64,000 nt of DNA from Nocardia sp. NBC_01503 (GCF_036327755.1 NZ_CP109596.1:2046001-2110000); one strand, 5' to 3'; counted from the stretch's first letter, positions 20,758 to 30,909 are shown. The notes: generated from the sequence alone by a model not told the origin. Program-made: numbers and translations.

Positions 20758-21659
20758 AGCTGTTCTCCCTGTGTCCAAGTCCATCTGTCGACGGCCCCGC
20801 CGCCGTGGGCTCGCCGGGCATCGCGCCACGCCTCGGTGACCGCGATGGCATCCAGCGATGCGCGCACATCGTGTACGCGCACACCCCAGCCGCCGTGCTC
20901 GGCGGTCAGGGCGGAGATGGTGGCGGTCGCGGTCTCGCGACCGGCGGGCGGGCGCGGGGTATCGGCATCGGCCAGCAGCGAACCGAGGAAACGCTTGCGG
21001 GAGGCCCCGATCAGAATCGGCAGCCCGGTCGCCACGAACTCCGGTAGCGCGGCGAGCAATTCCCAATTGTGGTCGGCGTTCTTGGCGAAGCCCAGCCCGG
21101 GATCGAGCACCAGTTTGCCCGGATCGACACCGGCGGCCACGGCCATATCGACCTGATCGCGCAGCTCGGAGCGCACCTCGGCGACCACATCCGAATAATG
21201 ATCGGCGGCACCGGTGTGCGCATAGTTCGCACCGGCGCGCCAATGCATGAGAATCCACGGAACACCGGCCGCGGCAACGACTTTCGCCATATCGGCATCG
21301 GCGCGACCACCGGAGACGTCATTGACCACCGACACCCCGGCCTCGATGGCGGCCTCGGCCACCACCGCGCGCATGGTGTCGACACTGGTCGGCACGCCCA
21401 TGGCGAGCAGTTCCCGAATCACCGGAACCACCCGTGCGGCCTCGGTCTCGGCATCGACGCGATGTGCACCGGGGCGGGTGGATTCACCGCCCACGTCGAC
21501 GATATCCGCGCCCTGCTCATAGAGATGCCAGCCGTGCGCGACGGCGGCGGCCACATCCAGGTACCTGCCGCCATCGGAGAAGGAGTCCGCGGTGACGTTC
21601 ACCACGCCCATAACCACGCAGGAGCGCCCCCCACGCGGCATCAAAAGGCGTGTTGTCAC
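20754..21659 (-). CDS. folP: Dihydropteroate synthase
   Basis: 301 aa, target of sulfonamides. Motifs: VVMGVVNVTADSFSDGGRY (pyrophosphate-binding Asn), [42 protein letters not shown] and LIGASRKRFLG. The GTG at 21659 is chosen because GGGAG lies 5 nt upstream; the frame stays open further upstream, but that part is intergenic repeat sequence, not protein. An ATG at 21641 is a second alternative. It condenses p-aminobenzoate with the HPPK product. Confidence 0.95.
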   Translation of the reverse strand: MTTRLLMPRGGRSCVVMGVVNVTADSFSDGGRYLDVAAAVAHGWHLYEQGADIVDVGGESTRPGAHRVDAETEAARVVPVIRELLAMGVPTSVDTMRAVVAEAAIEAGVSVVNDVSGGRADADMAKVVAAAGVPWILMHWRAGANYAHTGAADHYSDVVAEVRSELRDQVDMAVAAGVDPGKLVLDPGLGFAKNADHNWELLAALPEFVATGLPILIGASRKRFLGSLLADADTPRPPAGRETATATISALTAEHGGWGVRVHDVRASLDAIAVTEAWRDARRAHGGGAVDRWTWTQGEQL

Positions 21660-21684
21660 AACGACTCCCGACTCCCGCGCAGCA

Positions 21685-21830
21685 AGTTCGCGGCCCGTCT
21701 CGGTTCTGGACTGAGTGGAGCGGAGGAGCGCAGCGGAGGAGCGGAGGGAGGGAAGAACCGAGACTCCCACGGCATCCGCCTCCCCGCGCCTGCCCGCGAA
21801 CTCGCCCGCAGCGAAGCGGAGGGCAAATTA
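21685..21830. repeat. Intergenic repeat element, copy 2 (inverted orientation)
   Basis: Lies between folE and folP, in the opposite orientation to copies 1 and 3. The inner arms are GTCTCGGTTCT (21697-21707) and AGAACCGAGAC (21754-21764). The outer arms are AGTTCGCGG (21685-21693) and CCGCGAACT (21794-21802). One 42-bp-type unit (GCCCGCAGCGAAGCGGAGGGC, split across 21804-21824) follows. About 25 bp of extra sequence separates the right-hand arms compared with copy 3. The element creates an open reading extension in front of folP that is not real coding sequence. Confidence 0.88.
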
Positions 21831-21838
21831 AGCACAGC

Positions 21839-22459
21839 TCACTTCCGGAGGATGAGGTCCAGGGCCTCGGAGCGCGAGGCCGCGTTGGTCTGCAGTAGCC
21901 CGCGCACCGCCGAGGTGGTGGTGCTGGCGCCGGGCTTGCGAATACCGCGCATCGCCATGCACAGGTGCTCGGCCTCCACCACCACGATCGCGCCACGCGG
22001 ATCCAACTTGCGCATGAGCGCGTCGGCGATCTGACTGGTGAGGCGCTCCTGCACCTGCGGGCGCTTGGCGTACAGATCCACCAGGCGGGCCAGCTTCGAC
22101 AGGCCGGTCACCCGGCCGTGCGGACCCGGAATGTAGCCGACATGCGCGACACCGTGGAATGCCACCAGATGATGCTCACAGGTGGAGTACATGGGAATGT
22201 CGCGAACCAGCACCAGCTCCTGATGCCCCTCGTCGAAGGTGGTGTTGAGCACCTGCTCCGGCTCGCTGTACAACCCGGCGAACATTTCCCGGTAGGCCCT
22301 GGCGACCCGCGCCGGGGTATCGGCGAGACCGGGACGATCCGGATCCTCACCGACCGCGAGCAGCAATTCGCGAACGGCGGCCTCGGCCCGCTCCTGATCG
22401 AACGGCCGTCCGGTGCCGAGCGCGATCGGGCCGGAGACGACACGGTTGTTGGCCGACAA
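21839..22459 (-). CDS. folE: GTP cyclohydrolase I
   Basis: 206 aa. Zinc and substrate residues appear in [14 protein letters not shown] (Cys, His) and [13 protein letters not shown] (Cys), with [23 protein letters not shown] as family signature. It converts GTP to dihydroneopterin triphosphate, the first step of folate synthesis. The TTG start at 22459 is fixed by CAGGAGGTG 7 nt upstream. It leads the folate genes, but copy 2 of the intergenic repeat separates it from folP. Confidence 0.96.
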   Translation of the reverse strand: MSANNRVVSGPIALGTGRPFDQERAEAAVRELLLAVGEDPDRPGLADTPARVARAYREMFAGLYSEPEQVLNTTFDEGHQELVLVRDIPMYSTCEHHLVAFHGVAHVGYIPGPHGRVTGLSKLARLVDLYAKRPQVQERLTSQIADALMRKLDPRGAIVVVEAEHLCMAMRGIRKPGASTTTSAVRGLLQTNAASRSEALDLILRK

Positions 22460-22663
22460 TCGACACCTCCTGTGTTGATATGCCGCACCCGCGAGGGACG
22501 GCAGGTCCGCGGCCGCCGGCTGGACCGGCCCGTCCCCGCCCTCGGGTCGAGACCGACCCGAGTGGAGTCGCGAACTGTGTGCTGGCGCGCCGTCTACAAC
22601 GGCGCTCGTTCGCGGCCCCGCCGGAGCTGGACCACGAACCTCATGAGCGTATCCGGGTCCCGG

Positions 22664-25048
22664 TCAGCGACGACCGTTCGGTCCGTCCCAACCATTGTTG
22701 TCATCGTCCTCATTCCCGGCGGGCTGGTTGCCCGGGGACTGCGGAGCCTGATAATCCGGCTGCGGATATCCCGGCTGGCTCTGACCCGGCTGGTAGCGCT
22801 GGCCACCCGCGGGCGCCCAGCCCCCGTAAGCCTGTCGCTGCTGCTGCGGCGGCTGCTGCTCGTCCTCCTGCGGCGGCCAGCCCGGCGCGGACCAACCCGC
22901 CGGAGCGCCGTAATCCGGACGCGAACCGTGCGTACCGCCGTGCCGGGGGTAGCTACCGGTATTCGGCAGCGGATAACCGGCCGGTGCGGGCGCGGCCGGA
23001 TAACCGCCGTACTGCGGCTGCCCACCCGGGTAGGCCGGATCCGCCGGATAGCCACCGCCATTGGCGGGCTGGCCGACCGGAACGATCGGGCGCACCGGCT
23101 CCTCCGGCCACGGCTCGCCACGCTCGGTGGCCAGCTCGCGCGGGGTCTTCACCGGCGGGCGATCGGACGGGGTGCGACCACCGAAATCATTGAAAGCCGT
23201 AATGCGCGGCCGCTTTTCGATGGTGGCGAGCACGACCTCGAGATCCTTGCGATGCAGGGTCTCGCGCTCGAGCAGCGCTGTCGCCAGGGCGTCCAGCTCA
23301 TCGCGGTAATCGTTGAGCACGGCCCACGCCTCGGTGTGCGCGGCCTCGATGAGATTGCGCACCTCCTCGTCGATCTCGCGGGCGACCTCGTGCGAATAAT
23401 CCGAGGCGGTGCCCATCGAGCGGCCCAGGAACGGGTCGCCCTGCTCCTGGCCGTAGCGGACCGCGCCCAGGCGAGCGCTCATGCCGTATTCGGTGACCAT
23501 GGCGCGGGCGATCTTGGTGGCCTGGTCGATATCGGAGGAGGCGCCGGTGGTCGGCTCGTGGAAGACCAGCTCCTCGGCCGCGCGACCACCCATGGCCATC
23601 ACCAGGCGGGCGATCATCTCCGAGCGGGTCATCAGACCCTTGTCGTCCTCGGGCACCGTCATGGCGTGACCGCCGGTGCGGCCGCGGGCCAGGATGGTGA
23701 CCTTGTAGACGGGCTCGATATCGGGCATCGCCCACGCGGCCAGGGTGTGCCCGGCCTCGTGGTAGGCGGTGATCTTCTTCTCGTGCTCGCTGATGATGCG
23801 GGATTTGCGGCGCGGGCCGCCGATCACGCGATCGACCGACTCCTCCAGGGACGCACCGGTGATCACATTGCCGTGTTCACGCGCGGTGAGCAGGGCGGCC
23901 TCGTTGATCACATTGGCCAGGTCCGCGCCGGACATGCCGACGGTGCGCTTGGCCAGTCCCTCGAGGTCGGCATCGGTGGCGATCGGCTTGCCCTGCGAAT
24001 GCACGCGCAGGATCTCGCGGCGACCCGCCAGGTCCGGATTGCTCACCGGGATCTGCCGGTCGAAACGGCCCGGGCGCAGCAGCGCCGGATCCAGGATGTC
24101 GGGGCGGTTGGTGGCCGCGATGATGATGACGCCGGTGCGCTCACCGAAGCCGTCCATCTCCACCAGCAACTGGTTCAGCGTCTGCTCACGCTCGTCGTGG
24201 CCACCGCCGAGGCCGGCGCCGCGCTGGCGGCCGACCGCGTCGATCTCGTCGACGAAGATGATGCAGGGGCTGTTCTGCTTGGCCTGATCGAACAGGTCAC
24301 GCACGCGCGAGGCGCCGACACCGACGAACATCTCGACGAAGTCCGAACCCGAGATGGTGAAGAACGGGACGCCCGCCTCACCCGCGACCGCGCGGGCCAG
24401 CAGCGTCTTACCGGTACCGGGCGGGCCGTACAGCAGTACGCCCTTGGGGATCTTCGCGCCCAGGGCCTGATAGCGGGCCGGGTTCTGCAGGAAGTCCTTG
24501 ATCTCGTATAGCTCTTCGACGGCCTCGTCCGCGCCCGCCACATCGGCGAAGGTGGTCTTGGGCATATCCTTCGACAGCTGTTTGGCCTTGGACTTGCCGA
24601 AGCCCATCATGCCGCCGCGGCCGCCGCCCTGCATGCGTGACATCACGAAGATGAACAGGCCCAGCAGAATCACCATGGGCAGCATGAAGAGCAGGATCTG
24701 ACTCAGCCAGGAATCCTGTTTCACCGAGGTGTTGACCTTCGCGCCGGAATTCTGCGCGGCCTGGAACACCTGCTGGGAGATCTCACCGCCACCGGGATAT
24801 TTGGCGATGATCTTCTTCGAGCCGTCGGTCGCATCATTGCCGTTCTTCAGCGTGATGCGCAGCTGCTGTTCTTTGTCGTCGATCTGAACGTTGTCGACAT
24901 TGTCTTTGTTTTGCAGCTGGGAGAGCGCCACCGACGTGTCGACCTTCTGCCAGCCGCGCGTGTCATCACTGAAGATGCTGACCAGATAGATCACGAGCAG
25001 AAAGCCCGCGACTATGGCCAGGTTGCGGAACACAGTCTTGCGGTTCAT
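22664..25048 (-). CDS. ftsH: ATP-dependent zinc metalloprotease FtsH
   Basis: 794 aa membrane AAA+ protease. Two membrane spans (about 8-28 and 100-125) flank a periplasmic-side domain; the AAA+ module has Walker A GPPGTGKT and the SRH region [19 protein letters not shown]; the protease site is HEAGH with a distal Asp. The C-terminal ~130 residues are Pro/Gly/Tyr/Gln-rich and disordered, as in mycobacterial FtsH. The start MNRKTVFRN at 25048 is conserved; an in-frame start 32 codons upstream adds only basic residues. Confidence 0.97.
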   Translation of the reverse strand: MNRKTVFRNLAIVAGFLLVIYLVSIFSDDTRGWQKVDTSVALSQLQNKDNVDNVQIDDKEQQLRITLKNGNDATDGSKKIIAKYPGGGEISQQVFQAAQNSGAKVNTSVKQDSWLSQILLFMLPMVILLGLFIFVMSRMQGGGRGGMMGFGKSKAKQLSKDMPKTTFADVAGADEAVEELYEIKDFLQNPARYQALGAKIPKGVLLYGPPGTGKTLLARAVAGEAGVPFFTISGSDFVEMFVGVGASRVRDLFDQAKQNSPCIIFVDEIDAVGRQRGAGLGGGHDEREQTLNQLLVEMDGFGERTGVIIIAATNRPDILDPALLRPGRFDRQIPVSNPDLAGRREILRVHSQGKPIATDADLEGLAKRTVGMSGADLANVINEAALLTAREHGNVITGASLEESVDRVIGGPRRKSRIISEHEKKITAYHEAGHTLAAWAMPDIEPVYKVTILARGRTGGHAMTVPEDDKGLMTRSEMIARLVMAMGGRAAEELVFHEPTTGASSDIDQATKIARAMVTEYGMSARLGAVRYGQEQGDPFLGRSMGTASDYSHEVAREIDEEVRNLIEAAHTEAWAVLNDYRDELDALATALLERETLHRKDLEVVLATIEKRPRITAFNDFGGRTPSDRPPVKTPRELATERGEPWPEEPVRPIVPVGQPANGGGYPADPAYPGGQPQYGGYPAAPAPAGYPLPNTGSYPRHGGTHGSRPDYGAPAGWSAPGWPPQEDEQQPPQQQRQAYGGWAPAGGQRYQPGQSQPGYPQPDYQAPQSPGNQPAGNEDDDNNGWDGPNGRR

Positions 25049-25353
25049 AGAGCGTCGGCCGGCGGCCAGTCCTTTCCGGGGGGTGTATCCGGTTTGCCTG
25101 CGATGCTTTGTGGCGCGCCCGTTCCGGCGAACGGATGCGGACATGCCACGTTACCCCGTAGGGTCGAGTCGTTACATCGCGCAGTTCGGCAGCTAATGCG
25201 GTTCTACAGCTGAACGACTGAAGAACGCGGGTGGTTCCCCGATCATCTGCGGCAACACGTCGGGACGATCTACCCGTTGGTGTCGGACCGAGTGGTCACA
25301 ATGATGGCATGGTCGTCCCGTCCTGAGCGACGACACAACAGAGCGCAGGGGGT
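25049..25353. other. Divergent intergenic region ftsH / 25354 gene
   Basis: 305 bp between divergent starts. It must carry promoters for both genes, but no convincing -35/-10 pair, operator palindrome or RNA structure was found by eye. A purine-rich CAGGGGG just before 25354 may serve as ribosome binding site. Confidence 0.5.
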
Positions 25354-26283
25354 ATGGACATAGTCGAGCTACGGACACCCACAGCGATTGTGCGGCACGG
25401 CAACGGGCGACTGACGGTGCTGCGGCCGGGAACGGACGGCGAGCGCGTGCTCGACGTACCGGTTGCCGAACTGCTCAAGGTGCGGCTGAACCGGCGCGCG
25501 GATGACGCCGTTGTGATCGAGATCTACCTGCGCTATCCCACCCCCGTGCTCACCGGCGTACCCGCCGACCGCACCCCCCTGCCGGTGCTCATCGCCGAAC
25601 ACGATGTGCCGGCCGCGACCGTCATCGTCGAGCGGATCAACAATCAGATCCTGGGCACCCAGCGCCTGGATGTGGCCGCGCCCGACCTGACCCCGCCCAC
25701 CCCGTCCTGGGGTCGATCCGGGCCGACGCGCGCCGATGTGGATCGCGCGGTGCGCCGTATGGTCCCCAAACGTGATGCCAAACCGGCCATCTCGGCGCTG
25801 CACCGCTACGTCACCGCCGACGAGTACGTGCTCGAATCCGCGCTCGTCAACGCGCAGCCGCCCGCCGCGAAAGGGGCCGGACTGCTCGCGATCAGCACCA
25901 AACGGCTGATCTTCGTCTCACTCGGCACGAGTAAGCGTTTCGCGCATGAGCTACCCATCGCCGCGCTGTTGTGGGCGCGCACCACCGACGACTCCTCGGA
26001 CTCCGGGAGCGCACCGGGCGAATACGGGGTCGAGGTGAACGACGGGAATCTGTCCTGGCATTTCACCGGGACCGATCGCGCCGATACCGAAAGGGTCACC
26101 GGCGCATTGAATTTCGCGATTCAACGCGAATCCGCCGACGGGGCAGCCGGTCCCGCCGATCCGGGCGTGCACAAGCTCTACTCGGAGTGGGAATTGCTGG
26201 TGGAACGGCATTCCCTCGCAATGGTGGACGACGCCCAATTCCAACGCTACGGCCGCGGCATTCTGCGCTCACTGCCCGATTGA
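25354..26283 (+). CDS. Uncharacterised protein with PH-like segment
   Basis: 309 aa, no signal peptide or membrane span. The first ~95 residues are beta-rich; the central part (about 150-230) contains ALHRYVTADEYVLESALV and GLLAISTKRLIFVSLGTSK, resembling the strand pattern of bacterial PH-like domains. No catalytic motif is visible and the gene is not recognised with certainty. It is divergent from ftsH and ends in a strong terminator shared with the convergent DUF1266 gene. Confidence 0.72.
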   Translation: MDIVELRTPTAIVRHGNGRLTVLRPGTDGERVLDVPVAELLKVRLNRRADDAVVIEIYLRYPTPVLTGVPADRTPLPVLIAEHDVPAATVIVERINNQILGTQRLDVAAPDLTPPTPSWGRSGPTRADVDRAVRRMVPKRDAKPAISALHRYVTADEYVLESALVNAQPPAAKGAGLLAISTKRLIFVSLGTSKRFAHELPIAALLWARTTDDSSDSGSAPGEYGVEVNDGNLSWHFTGTDRADTERVTGALNFAIQRESADGAAGPADPGVHKLYSEWELLVERHSLAMVDDAQFQRYGRGILRSLPD

Positions 26284-26315
26284 TCGAGGCCCCGAAACCC
26301 CAGTGGGGCAGGGGT

Positions 26316-26341
26316 TCTGACCCGCCGCGTGGCGGGTCAGA
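26316..26341 (+). terminator. Bidirectional rho-independent terminator
   Basis: TCTGACCCGCC (26316-26326) pairs perfectly with GGCGGGTCAGA (26331-26341) around a GCGT loop, followed by GTCGTTTTCT. It separates two convergent genes. Confidence 0.9.
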
Positions 26342-26349
26342 GTCGTTTT

Positions 26350-27195
26350 CTACTCCTCCGGCGGTTCGGGCTGTTCTTCCGGCTGGAGTTCGATGCGCCG
26401 CCAGGGGCTGGTCGGGCGCATCCAGAGGCGCAGCAGCTCCATGCGCCGGTCCACACCGCCGGACTTGAGTTCGGCGAGGTCCTCACACGCCTGCCAGTAG
26501 GTCCAGCCCGCCAGGTAAGCATCACCGAATTGCCGCCAATTGCGGTATTTGCGCTGCGCCAGCGGCAGGGCGCGCATGAGGTAGTCCCATGCGACCTCGG
26601 CCTCCAGATATCCGGCGGTATAGGCCATCCGGCTGACCGCGACCACGCGCGCCAGATCCCACGCCTGGATATCGGTGGGCAATGGGCGCACCAGGTGTTC
26701 GGTGAGGCCGAGTTTGATCGCCTGGGACCAGATGTCGTAATCGCGAACGAGGGCTTCGGGATTCTCCATACCGCGGAACGAGCCGACCTGACGCAGGAAG
26801 GCGCGGTGCCGATCGGCGCGTTCGCCGAAGCGGTCGCGTTCGGGCGAGTTGATACCCGCCATGACAAGTGGATGTACGAGCGCGTAGAGCGGTGAGTGCA
26901 TCCCCTCGAGCAGTTGCTCCATGGATGCCATGGCCTCGGTGCCGTCGGTGATTCCCCAGGCTCCGGTCAAGGTGTCGATGGCGAGTTCGCGGCGGTCGCC
27001 GAGTGGATGCTCGCGCTCGGGTCCGAGCAGCAGGGCATCGTGGAAGGCATCCCATCGGGCGGAGTAGAAACCCCCCAGCGACAGGGCGCGGAGTTCGTCG
27101 TCGGTGACCTGCGCGCCGGACCAGTGGTCGTCCTCGCGCTGGTCGAGCTCCGGGTAGGGGAAGGTCGTCAGCGTGGGCACGTCGCGGGCTGGCAT
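26350..27195 (-). CDS. DUF1266 domain-containing protein
   Basis: 281 aa. The C-terminal half has the family signature AWDLARVVAVSRMAYTAGYL followed by WDYLMRALPLAQRKYRNWRQFGDAYLAG. The N-terminal half is all-helical in appearance. Function of DUF1266 is unknown. The ATG at 27195 (MPARDVP) is chosen; the frame runs further upstream through the intergenic repeat, which gives repetitive Arg/Gln-rich sequence and is not coding. Start at 27213 is a second alternative. Confidence 0.85.
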   Translation of the reverse strand: MPARDVPTLTTFPYPELDQREDDHWSGAQVTDDELRALSLGGFYSARWDAFHDALLLGPEREHPLGDRRELAIDTLTGAWGITDGTEAMASMEQLLEGMHSPLYALVHPLVMAGINSPERDRFGERADRHRAFLRQVGSFRGMENPEALVRDYDIWSQAIKLGLTEHLVRPLPTDIQAWDLARVVAVSRMAYTAGYLEAEVAWDYLMRALPLAQRKYRNWRQFGDAYLAGWTYWQACEDLAELKSGGVDRRMELLRLWMRPTSPWRRIELQPEEQPEPPEE

Positions 27196-27229
27196 ACCTC
27201 GATTCTGTCTCATCGCAGTTTTATTTGCT

Positions 27230-27410
27230 CCCGCTTCGCTCTGTGTCTTCTGCCCTTCGCTTCGCTGCGGGCGGGTTCGCGACTGTGTTTTCTGCCCTCC
27301 GCTTCGCTGCGGGCGGGTTCGCGGCCCTGAAGTCCCGGTTCTTCCCTCCCTCCGCTCCTCCGCTGCGCTCCCCCGCTCCACTCAGTCCAGAACCGGGACG
27401 GCCGCGAACC
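27230..27410. repeat. Intergenic repeat element, copy 3
   Basis: Fills most of the gene-free 27196-27547 stretch. Two complete 42-bp units (at 27252 and 27294) plus a partial one precede the nested hairpin. The outer arms are GGTTCGCGGCC (27316-27326) and GGCCGCGAACC (27400-27410). The inner arms are GTCCCGGTTCT (27332-27342) and AGAACCGGGAC (27389-27399). Both arm pairs are perfect. Same orientation as copy 1. Confidence 0.9.
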
Positions 27411-27547
27411 TTGGGGCGGGACTTGTGATGGGGATTGGCGTCGGGGCGGGCGGGTGGGAGCGGGATGAGGATTGATAATCGCCTTCGTTTCGGTCTGTAT
27501 TGTTCTCGACCTGTCACGGGAGTAATTCCGGCACTACTCTCTCGGGC

Positions 27548-27826
27548 ATGTGTAGAAATATCACCATCCTGCGCGGGCTGGAGCCGGCCGCGACGGACCA
27601 GGAAATCTACGCGGCAGCGCAGCAATTCGTCCGCAAGGTCAGCGGCGTCTCGGGTTTGACCACGGCCACGAAACCGGCCGTGGACAAGGCGGTGGAGGCC
27701 ATCGCGGCCGCCACCACTCAGTTGCTCGCGGAGCTGCCGGATCGCCGGGTGCCGCCGCAGAGTGAACCGCCGTTGCGGCGCATCGCCGCCCGTGAGGCCG
27801 CGGCTCGGGACGAAGACGCCAGCTAG
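27548..27826 (+). CDS. DUF2277 family small protein
   Basis: 92 aa. The start MCRNITILRGLEPAATDQEI and the RKVSGVSGLTTATKPAVDKAVEAIAAAT segment are diagnostic of DUF2277, a conserved actinobacterial small cytoplasmic protein of unknown function. The ATG at 27548 is the family's start, although the frame is open upstream. Its TAG shares bases with the TAG of the convergent regulator gene (CTAG palindrome). Confidence 0.88.
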   Translation: MCRNITILRGLEPAATDQEIYAAAQQFVRKVSGVSGLTTATKPAVDKAVEAIAAATTQLLAELPDRRVPPQSEPPLRRIAAREAAARDEDAS

Positions 27827-29076
27827 GCGCGCACGCCGTATACCGCCACGCAGTCCAGCGCTATTTCCAGGCGCGGGGCGCGCTGGTCGATGGAGTGCCC
27901 GAGTAGTTCCGCTATGCGCTGAATACGGTATCGCACGGTGTTCTTGTGCACGCCAAGGGTTTTCGCCGCCGCGTCCGGACTGCGGTTGGCGCGCAGGTAG
28001 GCGTGCAGGGTTTCCCGCAGACGCGCGGATTGCGCATCGGGTGCGGCGAGCGCGCCCAATTCCCGGTCGATGAGCGCCCGCATGGCGGTCTCGTCGGCTC
28101 CGGCCAGATAGGCCACCTCGACATCGCGATAGTGCACGACGGCGCCCAGAGCGGGCCGGGCGCGTTCGGCGACCTGCCGGGCGGCGATGGCCTCGCGATG
28201 TCCGCCGCGGAATCCGGCGACCTGTGCGGCGGGTATTCCGGCCGCCACCCGAACGGCCTCCTCGACCGGCCAGGCTGCCCGTGCGGGGTCCGGGAGATCC
28301 TCGTCCAGGCCGATCCACGCCCAGAGCGCCGCCGCCCCGGAGGGGACGGTCAGCACGCTGCCATTGCCGAGGGCGTTGGCGCAGCGGATGGCGACGCGTT
28401 CGAGCAGTCCGGTGCTGTCGTCCGCGCCCTCGGCGTGCGCGGGCGCGCTGTCCTCGTCGGTCCACAGCACGAACGCCAGATGGCGTTGTGCGAGCCGGTA
28501 GCCGAGCCGGGCGGACGCCTGTTCGATATCGAGGTCGCCGCCGTCGAGCAGGGCGCGCACGATCTCGGCGCGCTGGTTGAGGGCGGCGCGCAGTCCGCTC
28601 TCGCGCTCCCGCATATAGGTGTCGGTGAGGGTTTCGACCGAGGTGCTGATCCAGCGTGTGGAGCGGTCGAAAAGCCGTAGCAGCACCGATCTTTCGATTT
28701 CGCGGGGCAGTTGTCCCTGACCGACGATCTCGGTCATGTAGTCGAGCAGCGCCTCCTGCCCCACGTGGTAGACGCGCAGCAGCAGGCGGATATCGTGCCC
28801 GCGGCGGGCGATGGTGCGGGCGAAGGCATGCGCCTGTTCGGGGACCGGATAGTCGAAACGGTCCTGGGTGAGGCCGCTGAGCACCTCGAAGGCGTGCGCG
28901 CGGGTGCTGGCGCCGAGATCGCGGCGCATATCCCGGTCGCGGAGTTCGGGGATTCGGGCGATGACGGCGTTGTCGAGCCGGGTGAGGATCTGCTCCAGGT
29001 TCTCCGGGCGCAGGTTCTCGGCGACGAAATCGGCGATCCACTGCCGGATGACCGGATCGGTCTCGACAATGGGCAT
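27823..29076 (-). CDS. PucR/CdaR-family transcriptional regulator
   Basis: 417 aa. The C-terminal helix-turn-helix is AAKTLGVHKNTVRYRIQRIAELLG (about 365-390), typical of PucR_HTH_30; a GGDEF-like middle domain spans about 160-330, and an N-terminal RsbRD-like helical part precedes it. The ATG at 29076 is fixed by GGAGG 7 nt upstream. It is divergent from the aldehyde dehydrogenase-SDR operon 168 bp away and probably controls it (inference). Confidence 0.88.
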   Translation of the reverse strand: MPIVETDPVIRQWIADFVAENLRPENLEQILTRLDNAVIARIPELRDRDMRRDLGASTRAHAFEVLSGLTQDRFDYPVPEQAHAFARTIARRGHDIRLLLRVYHVGQEALLDYMTEIVGQGQLPREIERSVLLRLFDRSTRWISTSVETLTDTYMRERESGLRAALNQRAEIVRALLDGGDLDIEQASARLGYRLAQRHLAFVLWTDEDSAPAHAEGADDSTGLLERVAIRCANALGNGSVLTVPSGAAALWAWIGLDEDLPDPARAAWPVEEAVRVAAGIPAAQVAGFRGGHREAIAARQVAERARPALGAVVHYRDVEVAYLAGADETAMRALIDRELGALAAPDAQSARLRETLHAYLRANRSPDAAAKTLGVHKNTVRYRIQRIAELLGHSIDQRAPRLEIALDCVAVYGVRA

Positions 29077-29244
29077 GGGCGAACCTCCATATTTGGTTCC
29101 AAAGTACAAAACCATTCGGAATCCTTGAGCCCAGGTGCCAAGAATGTCCCGGCGAAATTGTGTCACGATCATAGTTCAGTGAGCTGTGGCACACAGCTCT
29201 GAGCCGAACCGGTTCGCAATGCAGCGCACGTGGGAGAGCACATC

Positions 29245-30909
29245 GTGACCAATACCGAACCCGCCGCGGGCCCCGCCCGCAAAACCGCACCTCGTAAGGC
29301 CGCCGCCAATGGCACGGCCAAGAAGGCGGCACCGAAACCGGCGGTCGAGCCGGAACCGATTGCCGCACAGCCGGATCCGACCGAGCTCGAGGTGCGCAAT
29401 CCCGCCACCGGTGAACTCGCGGGCACGGTGCCGATCGATTCGGCCGAGACGGTGGCGGGCAAGGTGGCCGAATTGCGCCTGCATCAGCCCGAATGGGAGG
29501 CCATCGGCCCGGACGGTCGCAAGGAGTGGCTGCTCAAACTCCAGGACTGGCTGGTCGACCACACCGATGAGCTCGCCGACATCCTGCAGTCCGAGACCGG
29601 TAAGTCGCGTATCGACGCGCTCATCGATCCGGCCTTCTCCATCGATCTGACCGGCTACTACGCGCGCCGCGCCGGGAAGTTCCTGGCGGACGAGCATCCG
29701 TCACCGCACAGCCCGCTGGCGCGGGTGAAGTCGCTGACCCGGGTGTTCCGGCCGTATCCGGTGGTCGGCGTCATCACGCCATGGAATTTCCCGCTGGCCA
29801 TGCCGGTCATCGACGTCATTCCGGCGCTGGCCGCGGGTGCCGCGGTAATCCTGAAACCCTCCGAGGTGACCCCGCTTTCGGCGGTCGCACTGGTGCGCGG
29901 CTGGCGGGAGATCGGCGCGCCGCCGGTGCTCGATATCGTGACCGGCGCGGGTGCGACGGGTGCGGCCGTGGTCGGCAATGTCGATTACGTGCAGTTCACC
30001 GGCTCCACGCCGACCGGTCGTAAGATCGCCGCCGCCTGCACCGAGCGGATGATTCCGTACAGCCTGGAGCTGGGCGGTAAGGATCCGGCCATCGTGCTCG
30101 CCGACGCGGATCTGGATCGCGCCGCGCACGGTATCGCCTTCGGTGGCCTGTTCAATGCCGGACAGGTGTGCATCTCGGTGGAGCGCGTCTACGTGGAAGC
30201 CCCCGTATACGACGAGTTCCTGACGAAGCTGACCGCCGCGGTCAAGGAGGTCCGTCAGGGCGTCGACGGCCGGGAACCCAAGTACGACATGGGCGCACTG
30301 GCCAACGAGGCACAGGCGGGCATTGTGCAGCGCCATGTCGAGGATGCCGTCAAGGCGGGTGCGCGCCTGCTCACCGGCGGTAAGCGCACCGGTGTCGGCA
30401 CCCTCTTCGAGCCGACCGTGCTCGCCGATGTCGACCACACCATGAGCTGTATGACCGAGGAGACCTTCGGTCCCACCATCCCGGTCATGAAGGTCGCCGA
30501 TGAGGCCGAAGCCATTCGGCTGGCCAATGATTCGATCTTCGGACTCTCCGCCTCGGTGTGGAGCGGTGACAAGGATCGCGCGGAACGCATTGCGCGCCAG
30601 CTGAATGCGGGCGCGGTGAATATCAACGACGTGTTCTCCAATATGTTCAGCTTCGCGCTGCCCATGGGTGGCTGGGGACTCTCCGGTGTCGGTGCGCGCT
30701 GGGGCGGCGCGAATGGCGTGCGCAAGTACTGCCGTCAGCAGGCCATCACCAAACCGCTGCTGCCGACGCAGACCAAAGAACTGCTGTGGTTCCCGTATTC
30801 GCCGACCAAGCTGGCGTTCTCGCTGGCGGCCATGCGGGCCGCGGGTGCGCGCGGACTGCGCCGGTTGAGCGTGCAGGCCGTCTTCGACACCGTCAAGGGG
30901 ACCAAGTAA
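29245..30909 (+). CDS. NAD(P)-dependent aldehyde dehydrogenase
   Basis: 554 aa. Catalytic Cys in FGGLFNAGQVCISVERV, general-base Glu in LELGGKDPAIV, and TPWNFPLAMPV for the cofactor. The first ~45 residues are an Ala/Lys/Pro-rich extension not found in typical aldehyde dehydrogenases, resembling the basic tails of mycolata proteins. The GTG at 29245 is chosen with GGGAG about 8 nt upstream. It overlaps the following SDR gene (TAATG), so both probably act on the same alcohol/aldehyde substrate. Confidence 0.93.
   Translation: MTNTEPAAGPARKTAPRKAAANGTAKKAAPKPAVEPEPIAAQPDPTELEVRNPATGELAGTVPIDSAETVAGKVAELRLHQPEWEAIGPDGRKEWLLKLQDWLVDHTDELADILQSETGKSRIDALIDPAFSIDLTGYYARRAGKFLADEHPSPHSPLARVKSLTRVFRPYPVVGVITPWNFPLAMPVIDVIPALAAGAAVILKPSEVTPLSAVALVRGWREIGAPPVLDIVTGAGATGAAVVGNVDYVQFTGSTPTGRKIAAACTERMIPYSLELGGKDPAIVLADADLDRAAHGIAFGGLFNAGQVCISVERVYVEAPVYDEFLTKLTAAVKEVRQGVDGREPKYDMGALANEAQAGIVQRHVEDAVKAGARLLTGGKRTGVGTLFEPTVLADVDHTMSCMTEETFGPTIPVMKVADEAEAIRLANDSIFGLSASVWSGDKDRAERIARQLNAGAVNINDVFSNMFSFALPMGGWGLSGVGARWGGANGVRKYCRQQAITKPLLPTQTKELLWFPYSPTKLAFSLAAMRAAGARGLRRLSVQAVFDTVKGTK

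Noticed and set aside
21660..21770. N-terminal extension of folP and of the DUF1266 gene through the repeat elements
   Set aside because: The extra residues are translations of the intergenic repeat, with better starts and ribosome binding sites further in.
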